Below are positions 1-5,952 of a stretch of DNA of 7,080 nucleotides, piece after piece. The number at the start of each line of letters is the position of its first letter. Within the stretch, counting starts at the first letter, position 1. The notes under the pieces were generated by a model that saw only the letters and a list, made by a program, of their open reading frames with translations, had not been told where the DNA came from and did no database searches. The DNA is from Actinomycetota bacterium (GTDB lineage: Bacteria > Actinomycetota > Geothermincolia > Fen-727 > Anoxymicrobiaceae), in NCBI GenBank assembly GCA_018894655.1, contig JAHIPE010000258.1, positions 1 through 7,080 on the forward strand, in the 5' to 3' direction. The translations under genes were made by a program, and so were the position numbers.

Positions 1-181
1 GGACTAAGTGCCCCGCTCCATAAGTACGGTGTCGTATCGAGAGCGCCGATGCGCCGCTCATGCAAGGCGCGCGACCGAGCTGTACTCCGTGAGTACCGCG
101 AGGGAGCGGAACGCGGCAGGTGCGGATGCATCGACGTTCGAATGCAAGCGTATTTATGGAACGGGGTACTAAGGAGGGGCG
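1..181 (+). other. Leader/intergenic region upstream of aroH, no supported gene
   Basis: I find no convincing coding region here. One frame stays open from position 1 to 303, but it runs out of frame through the start of aroH and its arginine- and glycine-rich translation looks like no protein I know. Visible structure: a perfect 6-bp inverted repeat with a 3-base loop (82-87 with 91-96), a 5-bp stem CCGCG (96-100) with CGCGG (112-116), and CCGCTCC (13-19), which is perfectly complementary to GGAGCGG (103-109). The last bases hold the aroH ribosome-binding site. The operon promoter may lie here or upstream of the window; I could not pick out a convincing -35/-10 pair. The 3' end of a preceding gene could also fall in the first few bases, since one frame has a TAA at 5-7. 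Confidence 0.5.
171..177 (+). promoter_or_regulatory. Ribosome-binding site of aroH
   Basis: AAGGAGG is a full match to the anti-Shine-Dalgarno core. It lies 4 bases before the ATG at 182 and 7 bases before a second in-frame ATG at 185. The spacing slightly favours 185, but AroH homologues such as the B. subtilis enzyme begin with two methionines, so 182 is kept. Confidence 0.85.
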
Positions 182-544
182 ATGATGGTCAGGGCTTTGA
201 GGGGGGCCATAACACCGGACGACAACACCAGGGAAGATATCGTCCGGTCCACCGTCAAGTTGTTGGAGGAGTTGCTCGACCGGAACGACGTGGCCACGGA
301 TGACGTGGTGTTCATTATCTTCACCGCTACAGAGGACCTGACCGCGGAGTTCCCCGCGGCGGCGGTCCGCAAGATAGGCTTGAGCCACATACCGGTAATA
401 TGCGCCCGCGAGCTATCGGTGGAGGAGTCGTTGCCCAGGACCGTCAGGGTGATGATGCTGATAAACACCGACAAGGCGCGAGAGCAACTGAGGCATGTCT
501 ACCTGAAGGACGCTAGACAACTCAGGACCGATCTTCCTGAATGA
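182..544 (+). CDS. aroH: Chorismate mutase, AroH class (monofunctional)
   Basis: Catalyses the pericyclic rearrangement of chorismate to prephenate in the cytoplasm, the branch point toward tyrosine and phenylalanine. The 120-residue protein matches the size of the B. subtilis AroH family, a trimeric pseudo-alpha/beta-barrel unrelated to the helical AroQ type. It begins MMVRALRGAIT, close to the B. subtilis start. Residues at positions expected for the active site are visible: Arg7, Arg63, Cys74 and Glu77 (in VICARELSV), Arg89 (in RTVRVMM) and Tyr107 (in LRHVYLKDA), the later ones one residue offset from B. subtilis numbering. It is the first recognisable gene of the cluster and is separated from aroF by 27 bp, so co-transcription is likely. 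It supplies prephenate to TyrA two genes downstream. Nothing suggests truncation. Confidence 0.95.
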   Translation: MMVRALRGAITPDDNTREDIVRSTVKLLEELLDRNDVATDDVVFIIFTATEDLTAEFPAAAVRKIGLSHIPVICARELSVEESLPRTVRVMMLINTDKAREQLRHVYLKDARQLRTDLPE

Positions 545-571
545 TCTCAGCTTAGAGGGGGTGAACCGGCC

Positions 572-1585
572 ATGATGATAGTGATGAGTGACGGCGCTAC
601 CGACCGGCAGGTTGATGACGTGATAGACAGGCTCCACCAGGCGGGTGTCGAGGCGCACCTTTCCCGCGGCGAGTTCAAGACGCTCATCGGCGCAATCGGG
701 GACGAGGACATAATATCGCAGATACCGTTGGGTGCCATGCCGGGGGTGGACTCGGTAATACCAATAATGCGGCCCTACAAGCTGGTGAGCCGCGAGTTCA
801 AGCCGCAGGGGACCGTGGTGAGCATCGGGCCGGTGGAGCTTGGCGGAGAGATGTTCGTGGTGTTGGGCGGTCCCTGCGCGGTGGAGAGCGAGGAGCAACT
901 GATGGCGTCCGCCCGGGCGGCGAAGGAGATGGGTGTGCACATCTTGCGCGGGGGGGCGTTCAAGCCGCGTACGTCCCCGTACTCGTTCCAGGGGCTTGGG
1001 GAGGATGGCCTGAAGCTTCTGGCGCAGGCCCGGGAGGAGACCGGGCTGCCGGTGGTTACCGAGGTCATGGACGCCCGGCAGGTGGAACTGGTCTCCGGCT
1101 ACGTGGATATGTTGCAGGTGGGCGCGCGTAGCATGCAGAACTTCTTCCTGCTCAAGGAGGTGGGCGCGCAGCAGAAGCCGGTGATGCTCAAGAGGGGGCC
1201 TTCCAGCACGGTGGAGGAGCTGCTCATGGCAGCGGAGTACATAGTCAGGGGCGGCAACAGCAACGTGGTCCTCTGCGAGAGAGGAATAAGGACGTTCGAG
1301 ACCGCTACCCGCAACACCCTCGACCTGAGCGCGGTCCCGCTGGTGAAGCACCAGAGCCACCTGCCGATCATAGTAGACCCCAGCCACGCCACCGGGAAGA
1401 GGGAGTTGATACCGGCCCTGGCCAGGGGCGCCCTCGCGGTCGGCGCGGACGGGGTAATGGTGGAGATGCACCCAGATCCCAAGGTGGCCCTCTGCGACGG
1501 GCCCCAGTCGCTCGATTTCGGGCAGTTCAGGGAGATGATGGCCGATCTGAAGGCGGCTGCGCCACCCCTCGGCCGCAAGCTTTAA
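572..1585 (+). CDS. aroF: 3-deoxy-7-phosphoheptulonate synthase (DAHP synthase), type I-beta with N-terminal regulatory domain
   Basis: Condenses phosphoenolpyruvate and erythrose 4-phosphate to DAHP, the first step of the shikimate pathway. Residues 1 to about 70 form the ferredoxin-like domain seen in the Thermotoga maritima enzyme, where it mediates tyrosine feedback inhibition. The TIM barrel follows. Putative metal ligands fall at Cys102 (GGPCAVES), His272 (DPSHATG), Glu298 (MVEMH) and Asp309 (LCDGPQS), the same numbers as I recall for T. maritima. KPRTSPYSFQG (131-141) and LKRGPSST (206-213) are the phosphate and substrate loops. The 337-residue length is normal. The ATG at 572 has a GGGGGTGA ribosome-binding site (557-564) 7 bases upstream; a second ATG at 575 is possible. 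The regulatory domain suggests end-product control at protein level, probably by tyrosine, but that ligand is inferred from the homologue. Confidence 0.96.
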   Translation: MMIVMSDGATDRQVDDVIDRLHQAGVEAHLSRGEFKTLIGAIGDEDIISQIPLGAMPGVDSVIPIMRPYKLVSREFKPQGTVVSIGPVELGGEMFVVLGGPCAVESEEQLMASARAAKEMGVHILRGGAFKPRTSPYSFQGLGEDGLKLLAQAREETGLPVVTEVMDARQVELVSGYVDMLQVGARSMQNFFLLKEVGAQQKPVMLKRGPSSTVEELLMAAEYIVRGGNSNVVLCERGIRTFETATRNTLDLSAVPLVKHQSHLPIIVDPSHATGKRELIPALARGALAVGADGVMVEMHPDPKVALCDGPQSLDFGQFREMMADLKAAAPPLGRKL

Positions 1586-1587
1586 CT

Positions 1588-1665
1588 CCAAACAGTGGGG
1601 TTCAGGTGTTAGATAAATGGTTAAACCACCAGGATTAAGCACAGAACACCTGACCCCTCCGGCCA
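1588..1665 (+). repeat. Palindromic intergenic repeat, copy 1
   Basis: This 78-bp element starts CCAAACAGTGGGG and ends CTCCGGCCA, and is almost identical to copy 2 at 1691-1767. Its ends form an inverted repeat: left arm GGGGTTCAGGTGTT (1597-1610), right arm AACACCTGACCCC (1645-1657), pairing over 13 bp with a single extra T in the left arm. The interior carries ATGGTTAAACCACC, itself with a small inverted repeat TGGTT-A-AACCA. It begins 3 bp after the aroF stop codon. It looks like a small non-autonomous palindromic element of REP or MITE type. The GGGGTCAGG core recalls REP-like elements mobilised by IS200-type (RAYT) transposases, but that is memory and no transposase is in the window. 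Confidence 0.85.
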
Positions 1666-1718
1666 GACAAATAACCGATAATCAAAACCGCCAGACAGTG
1701 GGGTCAGGTGTTAGATAA
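1617..1718 (+). other. Short upstream ORF starting in repeat copy 1 and stopping exactly at the repeat-borne ATG of tyrA
   Basis: A 33-codon frame runs from ATG 1617 through the 1666-1690 spacer and into copy 2, ending at TAA 1716-1718. The next three bases (1719-1721) are an ATG in frame with tyrA, giving the junction TAAATG. An AGGTG at 1604-1608 sits 8 bases before the 1617 ATG. The first 16 residues of its peptide (MVKPPGLSTEHLTPPA) are the same as those encoded in front of tyrA by copy 2. There is no homology argument that it is a protein gene. It may be a chance frame or may couple translation into tyrA. Confidence 0.3.
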
Positions 1719-1767
1719 ATGGTTAAACCACCAGGATTAAGCACAGAACACCTGACCCCTCCGGCCA
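1691..1767 (+). repeat. Palindromic intergenic repeat, copy 2, abutting tyrA
   Basis: This second copy of the element at 1588-1665 differs by one missing T in the left arm and one A/G change near its left end. Its inverted repeat is perfect: GGGGTCAGGTGTT (1700-1712) against AACACCTGACCCC (1747-1759), with a 34-base loop. It ends 2 bp before the conserved tyrA ATG at 1770. The copies are separated by a 25-bp A-rich spacer (1666-1690) and lie in the same orientation with a period of 102-103 bp, as expected from a tandem duplication or two adjacent insertions. Confidence 0.88.
1706..1721 (+). promoter_or_regulatory. Possible repeat-borne ribosome-binding site and alternative tyrA start
   Basis: AGGTG (1706-1710) is followed after 8 bases by ATG 1719, in frame with tyrA, which would add 17 residues to the enzyme. 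The conserved start at 1770 has no purine-rich site before it: the preceding bases are pyrimidine-rich and belong to the repeat. The AGGTG lies in the left arm of the copy 2 palindrome, so folding of that hairpin would mask it. Confidence 0.4.
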
Positions 1768-1769
1768 CG

Positions 1770-2882
1770 ATGGCAGAGGGCTTTAGAAAAGTAGGTATAA
1801 TCGGCACCGGGCTGATGGGCGGGTCACTGGCAATGGCCCTCAAGAGACACCCGGGCGTCGGGTACGTCGCCGTCTATGACATATCGTCGGAGACCAGGCG
1901 GAAGGCCCGGGAACTGGAGGTGGCGGACGAGGTCACCGATTCTCCCGGTGAGGCCGCCGGCGGTTGTGACCTGCTGTTCCTTGCTACGCCGATAAGCGCC
2001 ATGGTGAAAGCCCTGGACGAGGTGTCCGGAGAGCTGCCCACAGGAGCCATAGTCTCCGATCTGGGCTCGGCCAAGCTGGAGACGACGGCGGCGATCCAGG
2101 ACGTGGTGCCCCCCGGGGTACACTACGTGGGTGGCCATCCCATGACCGGATCGGAGCAATCGGGGGTCGAGTTCGCCAGCGAGAACCTGTACCGGAACTG
2201 CTACTACATCTTGACGCCCACCGCCGCCACCGACGGCGAAGCGTTCAGGCGCCTGCATGGGCTGATAACCGAGATGGGCGCCCGGGTCATATCCATGGAC
2301 CCCGAGACCCATGACCGGGCGATGGCCACAGTCAGCCACGCCCCACACCTGCTCTCGTTGCTCCTGATGGACATGGCAAGGAAGCAACACCTGGAGATAA
2401 AGAGCCTGTTCACCGTAGCCGCGGGGGGGTTTCGGGACATGACCCGCATCGCCGCGAGCAGCCCTGACGTGTGGGTGGACATCTGCATGGATAACCGGGA
2501 GTTCATCGTGGAGCGGTTGCTGGAGTACGGGCTGGGGATAGCCGAGCTGGTCGATGTGCTGGAAAACCGTGACCAGGTCAGGTTGAGGGAGCTTTTCTGC
2601 CGGGCCAGGCGGGCGCGATCGGAGCTCTCGGTCAAGGCCGGCCAGGAGATAAGGGAACTGTTCGAAGTGTCGTTGCCGGTCCCCGACAAGCCGGGTGTCA
2701 TCAGCGAGGTCTCCACCGCGGTTGGATCGTTGGGAATAAATATCGAGGACGTGAAGATAGTACACCCGCTCGAGGGCGATACGGGCATACTGACGTTGAG
2801 CATACTCGGCAGGGCGCAGGCCGGTGAGGCCGGGGACAGGCTCGTGTCCCTGGGGTACCGGGCCACCGTTCGAGAAGCGTAA
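1770..2882 (+). CDS. tyrA: Prephenate dehydrogenase with C-terminal ACT-like domain
   Basis: Oxidatively decarboxylates prephenate to 4-hydroxyphenylpyruvate, the step committed to tyrosine. Counting from ATG 1770 (370 residues), a Rossmann fold opens with VGIIGTGLMGGSLA (8-21); Asp37 at the end of strand 2 (VAVYDISS) favours NAD+ over NADP+. Family motifs follow: SDLGSAK (96-102), GGHPMTGSEQSGVE (121-134) with the likely catalytic His123, SHAPHLLS (189-196) and GGFRDMTRIA (219-228). Residues from about 297 (FEVSLPVPDKPGVISEVS) form an ACT-like domain suited to amino acid feedback. I chose 1770 because homology begins there; the frame extends to ATG 1719 through repeat-derived codons, and that longer form cannot be excluded because only it has an SD-like site. 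The aroA start lies 25 bp downstream. No pheA is adjacent. Confidence 0.95.
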   Translation: MAEGFRKVGIIGTGLMGGSLAMALKRHPGVGYVAVYDISSETRRKARELEVADEVTDSPGEAAGGCDLLFLATPISAMVKALDEVSGELPTGAIVSDLGSAKLETTAAIQDVVPPGVHYVGGHPMTGSEQSGVEFASENLYRNCYYILTPTAATDGEAFRRLHGLITEMGARVISMDPETHDRAMATVSHAPHLLSLLLMDMARKQHLEIKSLFTVAAGGFRDMTRIAASSPDVWVDICMDNREFIVERLLEYGLGIAELVDVLENRDQVRLRELFCRARRARSELSVKAGQEIRELFEVSLPVPDKPGVISEVSTAVGSLGINIEDVKIVHPLEGDTGILTLSILGRAQAGEAGDRLVSLGYRATVREA

Positions 2883-2894
2883 TAGACCACGGTG

Positions 2895-2899
2895 GGAGG
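2895..2899 (+). promoter_or_regulatory. Ribosome-binding site that fixes the TTG start of aroA
   Basis: GGAGG, within the purine run GGTGGGAGGG (2891-2900), lies 8 bases before TTG 2908. The frame is open further upstream to ATG 2824, but that start would overlap tyrA by 59 bp and add residues with no EPSP synthase character. Confidence 0.8.
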
Positions 2900-2907
2900 G
2901 CGGCTCA

Positions 2908-4209
2908 TTGCAGGCTTCGTTTGAGAAAAGCGAATCCTTGAGGGGGGACATAGCCGTCCCGGGAGACAAGTCCATATCTCACCGGGCGGCGATAGTGGGC
3001 GCCCTCTGCCGCGGGAGCACGACCATTAGAGGGTACAGCCCGGCAGCCGACTGCTCGAGCACGTGCGAGGTCCTTCTAGAACTGGGGGTGAGGATAACCC
3101 GGGACCCGGGGTGGGTTATCGTGGAGGGCCGGGGGGGAATCGGTTTCAAGCAGCCGGGGGGCGCCCTGGACGCCGGCAACTCCGGCACCACCATGAGGCT
3201 GCTTGCAGGGGCGCTGGCCGCCAGGCCGATAACGGTAACGCTGACCGGGGACGCCAGTCTGCGGGCGCGCCCGATGGCGAGGATCATCGAACCGCTTAAC
3301 CTGATGGGCGCTTCCATCACCGCGGAAGATACCGAGGGGCATCCGCCGCTGGAGATTCGGGGGGGGGCGCTCGAGGGCATCGAGTACTCACCGGAGGTGG
3401 CAAGCGCCCAGGTGAAATCGGCGATACTGCTGGCCGGGGTGGGGGCAAGCGGGAGAACCGTTGTACACGAGAAGATGCCCACGAGGGACCACACCGAGAG
3501 GATGCTCCGGCACATGGGAATAGGGGTGGCCAAACACGGGCTATCGGTGGAGGTCGGGCCGGGCGTCCCGTGCGGGTGCTACCTGGATATCCCCGGGGAC
3601 CTGTCATCCGCGGCGTTTATCATCGCCGCCGCGCTTATCTGCCCGGGGTCTGATATCACGGTGAGGTCGGTGGGGCTGAACCCCACCAGGACCGGCTTCC
3701 TGGACCTGGTAAGGCGTATGGGCGCAGATATCGTGGTGGACGTGGAGGACGCGGGGTCATGGGAGCCGGCGGGGAACATCAGGGTCAGGCAATCGCCACT
3801 CAAGGGGATAGAGATGAACGGGAGAGACGTGGCGGGCGCCATAGACGAGGTTACGCTGGTGGCGTTACTGGCAACGCAGGCGGAGGGACCAACGGTGATT
3901 GAGGGAGCGACGGAGCTCAGGCACAAGGAATCCGATCGCATCGGGGGGACGATCACGGGGCTATCGGCGATGGGGGCTGACATACGGGAGACGGAGGACG
4001 GTATGGTTATCGAGGGTGGCCGCGCGCTTACCGGGGCCGTGGTCTCGCCAAACGGAGACCACCGGCTAGCCATGATGTTCGCGGTGGCCGGTATGGCGGC
4101 CGGCGGTCGAACGGTGGTACGTGACTGGGAGTGCTCCGAGATATCGTACCCCGGCTTCCTGGAGGCGCTACGCGGGCTGGGGGGAACGGGAATGGCGTTT
4201 CATGGCTGA
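2908..4209 (+). CDS. aroA: 3-phosphoshikimate 1-carboxyvinyltransferase (EPSP synthase), class II-like
   Basis: Transfers the enolpyruvyl group of phosphoenolpyruvate to shikimate 3-phosphate, the sixth shikimate-pathway step. From the TTG start the protein is 433 residues, normal for the family. Visible motifs: VPGDKSISHR (17-26, Lys21 and Arg26), LDAGNSGTTMRLLAG (87-101), RARPM (119-123), SAQVKSA (166-172), PTRDHTERM (191-199), DLSSAAF (231-237), LNPTRTGF (257-264), catalytic Asp313 in AIDEV, RHKESDR (338-344) with Lys340, Glu341 and Arg344, and GDHRLAMM (383-390) with Arg386. Both inverse alpha/beta domains are complete. The motifs RDHTE, GDKS, SAQVK and NPTR are the signature described for class II EPSP synthases, which as a group tend to tolerate glyphosate; tolerance here is untested inference. 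The gene overlaps cmk by 8 bp, indicating translational coupling. Confidence 0.96.
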   Translation: MQASFEKSESLRGDIAVPGDKSISHRAAIVGALCRGSTTIRGYSPAADCSSTCEVLLELGVRITRDPGWVIVEGRGGIGFKQPGGALDAGNSGTTMRLLAGALAARPITVTLTGDASLRARPMARIIEPLNLMGASITAEDTEGHPPLEIRGGALEGIEYSPEVASAQVKSAILLAGVGASGRTVVHEKMPTRDHTERMLRHMGIGVAKHGLSVEVGPGVPCGCYLDIPGDLSSAAFIIAAALICPGSDITVRSVGLNPTRTGFLDLVRRMGADIVVDVEDAGSWEPAGNIRVRQSPLKGIEMNGRDVAGAIDEVTLVALLATQAEGPTVIEGATELRHKESDRIGGTITGLSAMGADIRETEDGMVIEGGRALTGAVVSPNGDHRLAMMFAVAGMAAGGRTVVRDWECSEISYPGFLEALRGLGGTGMAFHG

Positions 4210-4885
4210 TGGAGCGGGGCCGGTAGTAGCCATCGACGGGCCGGCGGCTTCGGGCAAGAGTACAGTGGCACTGGCGCTGGCGAGGCGCCTGGGCCTGCTC
4301 CTGGTGGACAGCGGGTCGATGTACCGCGCGGTCGCTTTCCTGGCGATAGAGAGAAAGGTCACGGTAAGCGATGAGCAAGCGGTAGGGCAGATCGGCCGCC
4401 GGGTGCGCGCCGACTACAGGGCCGAACTGCCGGAAGAGGGGCAGTTAAAAGTTTTCCTGGGGAGCCGCGAAGTGACCGAGCAGATAAGGTCGGCCGAGGC
4501 AACCGGGGCGGTATCCGACGTATCGCGGATAACGGCGGTCAGGGATGAGATGGTAGACCTGCAGCGGTCGATGGTCTCCAGAAGCGGGGCGGTCGTGGAG
4601 GGCCGGGACATAGGGACCACCGTGTTTCCCGACGCGACCCTCAAGGTATTCCTGGACGCGGCGGCCGAGGAGAGGGCCCGCAGGCGCTACCGGGAGTTCA
4701 GAGAGAAGGGCATCGACGCGACCGCCTCGGAGGTAGCCCGGCAGATACAAAGGCGCGACGAGATAGACTCCTCCCGTGAGTCGAGCCCCCTGATGGTTTC
4801 AGCCGGGGCACTGCTAATAGACACAACCGATAAGGCGGTAAGCCAGGTGGTGGAGGAGATAGCCCGGGCCCTGGAAGGCGTTTGA
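4202..4885 (+). CDS. cmk: Cytidylate kinase (CMP/dCMP kinase)
   Basis: Phosphorylates CMP and dCMP with ATP, recycling pyrimidine nucleotides in the cytoplasm. The 227-residue protein has a P-loop GPAASGKST (13-21), the CMP-contacting stretch VDSGSMYRAVA (35-45), VVEGRDIGTTVFP (131-143), the arginine-rich lid segment RARRRYREF (158-166) and the family motif RRDEIDSSRESSPL (184-197). The length is typical for the long bacterial type with the NMP-binding insert. The ATG at 4202 lies inside the end of aroA (8-bp overlap), the usual aroA-cmk arrangement. The frame extends upstream to 4121, but those codons lie deep in aroA and lack homology. In many Gram-positive-type genomes cmk is followed by plsC, ispH or rpsA; here a glucokinase follows. 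Confidence 0.96.
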   Translation: MADGAGPVVAIDGPAASGKSTVALALARRLGLLLVDSGSMYRAVAFLAIERKVTVSDEQAVGQIGRRVRADYRAELPEEGQLKVFLGSREVTEQIRSAEATGAVSDVSRITAVRDEMVDLQRSMVSRSGAVVEGRDIGTTVFPDATLKVFLDAAAEERARRRYREFREKGIDATASEVARQIQRRDEIDSSRESSPLMVSAGALLIDTTDKAVSQVVEEIARALEGV

Positions 4886-4906
4886 GAACGAAGGCTTGCC
4901 ACGGGA

Positions 4907-4925
4907 CGGTCACGCTCCGTGACCG
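4907..4925 (+). repeat. Perfect hairpin between cmk and glk
   Basis: CGGTCACG (4907-4914), loop CTC, then CGTGACCG (4918-4925) gives an 8-bp perfect stem with a 3-base loop. There is no T-run after it, so it is not a classical intrinsic terminator. It could slow or stop transcription leaving the aro operon, stabilise the upstream mRNA, or be an operator. It ends 36 bp before the glk start. Confidence 0.55.
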
Positions 4926-4946
4926 GGGCCGAGAGTTTCTGATGCG

Positions 4947-4953
4947 AGGAAGG
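4947..4953 (+). promoter_or_regulatory. Ribosome-binding site that decides the glk start
   Basis: AGGAAGG ends at 4953, 8 bases before GTG 4962. The earlier in-frame GTG at 4953 overlaps this site and therefore cannot use it, so 4962 is preferred. Confidence 0.7.
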
Positions 4954-4961
4954 TGACGGTT

Positions 4962-5945
4962 GTGTGTGCCGACGGTAACGGTTGCGTCCTGGGCATTGAC
5001 ATCGGCGGGACCAAGATCGCGGTAGCGGCGGTGGACGCCGGGGGCGAGATGCTGGTGGAGGGCGAGTTCCCTTCCCCGTCGCGGGACGGTGATGCGATGG
5101 TGGAGGCGTTCGGGTCTCTCATAGGGCGCGAGTTTGACAGGTACCGCGAGAAGGGACTGGATGTAAGGGCGGTGGGCATCGCCGCCGCGGGGTACATCCT
5201 CCAGGGGGAGGGTATCCTCCTGGAGTCGCCGAATATAGCGTGGCGCATGGTTCCGCTCAGGCAGATAGCGGTGGAGGTGACCGGCCTACCGGCGTTCCTC
5301 GACAACGACGCCAACGGTGCCGCGGCAGGCGAGCGGTTTGTGGGGGCGGCCCGGGGAGTGGACGACTTCGTATACCTTACCCTCGGCACCGGTGTGGGTG
5401 GTGGGGTGTACGTCGGCGGGAAACCGCTCCGAGGCCACCGCGGGATGGGGGCGGAACTGGGCCATATAGTGATCGACCCCAATGGGCCGGTTTGCGGGTG
5501 TGGGCACAGGGGTTGCCTGGAGGTATTCGCTTCCGGGACCGCTCTGGGGCGCGAAGCCGCCGGAGTTGTCGCCGGGGACACGGATTCCGTCCTCCTGGAG
5601 ATGGCGGGGGGAGAGGCGGGCCGCATAACCGGAAAAATGGTCTCCAGGGCGGCGGAACGGGGCGACAGGGCCGCCCTGCGCGCGTACGAGATATGGTCCG
5701 GCTACCTTGGCATGGGCATCGTGGACCTGATCCATATCTTCGACCCTGAGCTGGTTGTACTTGGCGGCGGCGTATCCGAGTCAGGCCACCTGTTCATCGA
5801 TTCAGTACGGCGCGCCGTTTCAGAGCGCGGGATAGCGTCACTGGTTGAAGGGGTGCGGATCGTCCTTTCCGAGCTGGGAAACGAAGCGGGCGTGGTGGGG
5901 GCGGCCGGTCTCGCCTGGGAGGGGATCAGGGAACGGGTCTTGTAG
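4962..5945 (+). CDS. glk: ROK-family glucokinase
   Basis: Probably phosphorylates glucose to glucose 6-phosphate with ATP. From GTG 4962 the protein has 327 residues, typical of ROK sugar kinases. It lacks an N-terminal DNA-binding helix-turn-helix, so it is a kinase and not a ROK repressor. Motifs: phosphate-binding DIGGTK (13-18), catalytic NDAN with Asp116 in LDNDANGAAAGE (113-124), LGTGVGGGVY (141-150), GAELGH (163-168) with sugar and zinc ligands Glu165 and His168, the zinc motif CGCGHRGCLE (178-187), and LVVLGGGVS (264-272). The family also holds fructo-, allo- and N-acylhexosamine kinases, so exact sugar choice is not certain, though Glu165 with His168 and the full zinc motif fit glucokinase. 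It is co-directional with the aro genes but 76 bp behind cmk, so may have its own promoter. Only 77 bp separate it from the convergent gene. Confidence 0.9.
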   Translation: MCADGNGCVLGIDIGGTKIAVAAVDAGGEMLVEGEFPSPSRDGDAMVEAFGSLIGREFDRYREKGLDVRAVGIAAAGYILQGEGILLESPNIAWRMVPLRQIAVEVTGLPAFLDNDANGAAAGERFVGAARGVDDFVYLTLGTGVGGGVYVGGKPLRGHRGMGAELGHIVIDPNGPVCGCGHRGCLEVFASGTALGREAAGVVAGDTDSVLLEMAGGEAGRITGKMVSRAAERGDRAALRAYEIWSGYLGMGIVDLIHIFDPELVVLGGGVSESGHLFIDSVRRAVSERGIASLVEGVRIVLSELGNEAGVVGAAGLAWEGIRERVL

Positions 5946-5952
5946 GCGGGAA

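Noticed and set aside
132..146. GTTCGAATGC, resembling the T-loop of a tRNA
   Set aside because: The flanking bases do not form the 5-bp T-stem, and no acceptor or anticodon stem fits upstream.
1..303. Open plus-strand frame running from the window edge into aroH
   Set aside because: It overlaps aroH by about 120 bp out of frame and its translation is arginine- and glycine-rich without motifs. A real upstream gene ending this deep in aroH is unlikely.
413..1642. A 409-codon minus-strand open frame opposite aroF
   Set aside because: It lies fully antisense to a gene with complete active-site motifs. Its His-, Leu- and Arg-rich translation is typical of shadow frames in GC-rich DNA and matches no family I know.
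1588..1767. Reading the two palindromic repeats as a CRISPR array or intrinsic terminator
   Set aside because: Only two units are present, each about 77 bp with long palindromic ends and one 25-bp spacer, unlike CRISPR repeats. The hairpin loop is 34 bases and no T-run follows, unlike an intrinsic terminator.
2824..2907. ATG-initiated extension of aroA overlapping tyrA
   Set aside because: The extra 28 residues have no homology to EPSP synthase, and TTG 2908 has a well-placed GGAGG.
1824..2975. A 383-codon minus-strand open frame opposite tyrA
   Set aside because: It is antisense to a convincing TyrA, has low-complexity shadow composition and no recognisable motif.
4121..4201. ATG-initiated upstream extension of cmk
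   Set aside because: It would overlap aroA by 89 bp, and the added residues are a shadow of the AroA C-terminus.
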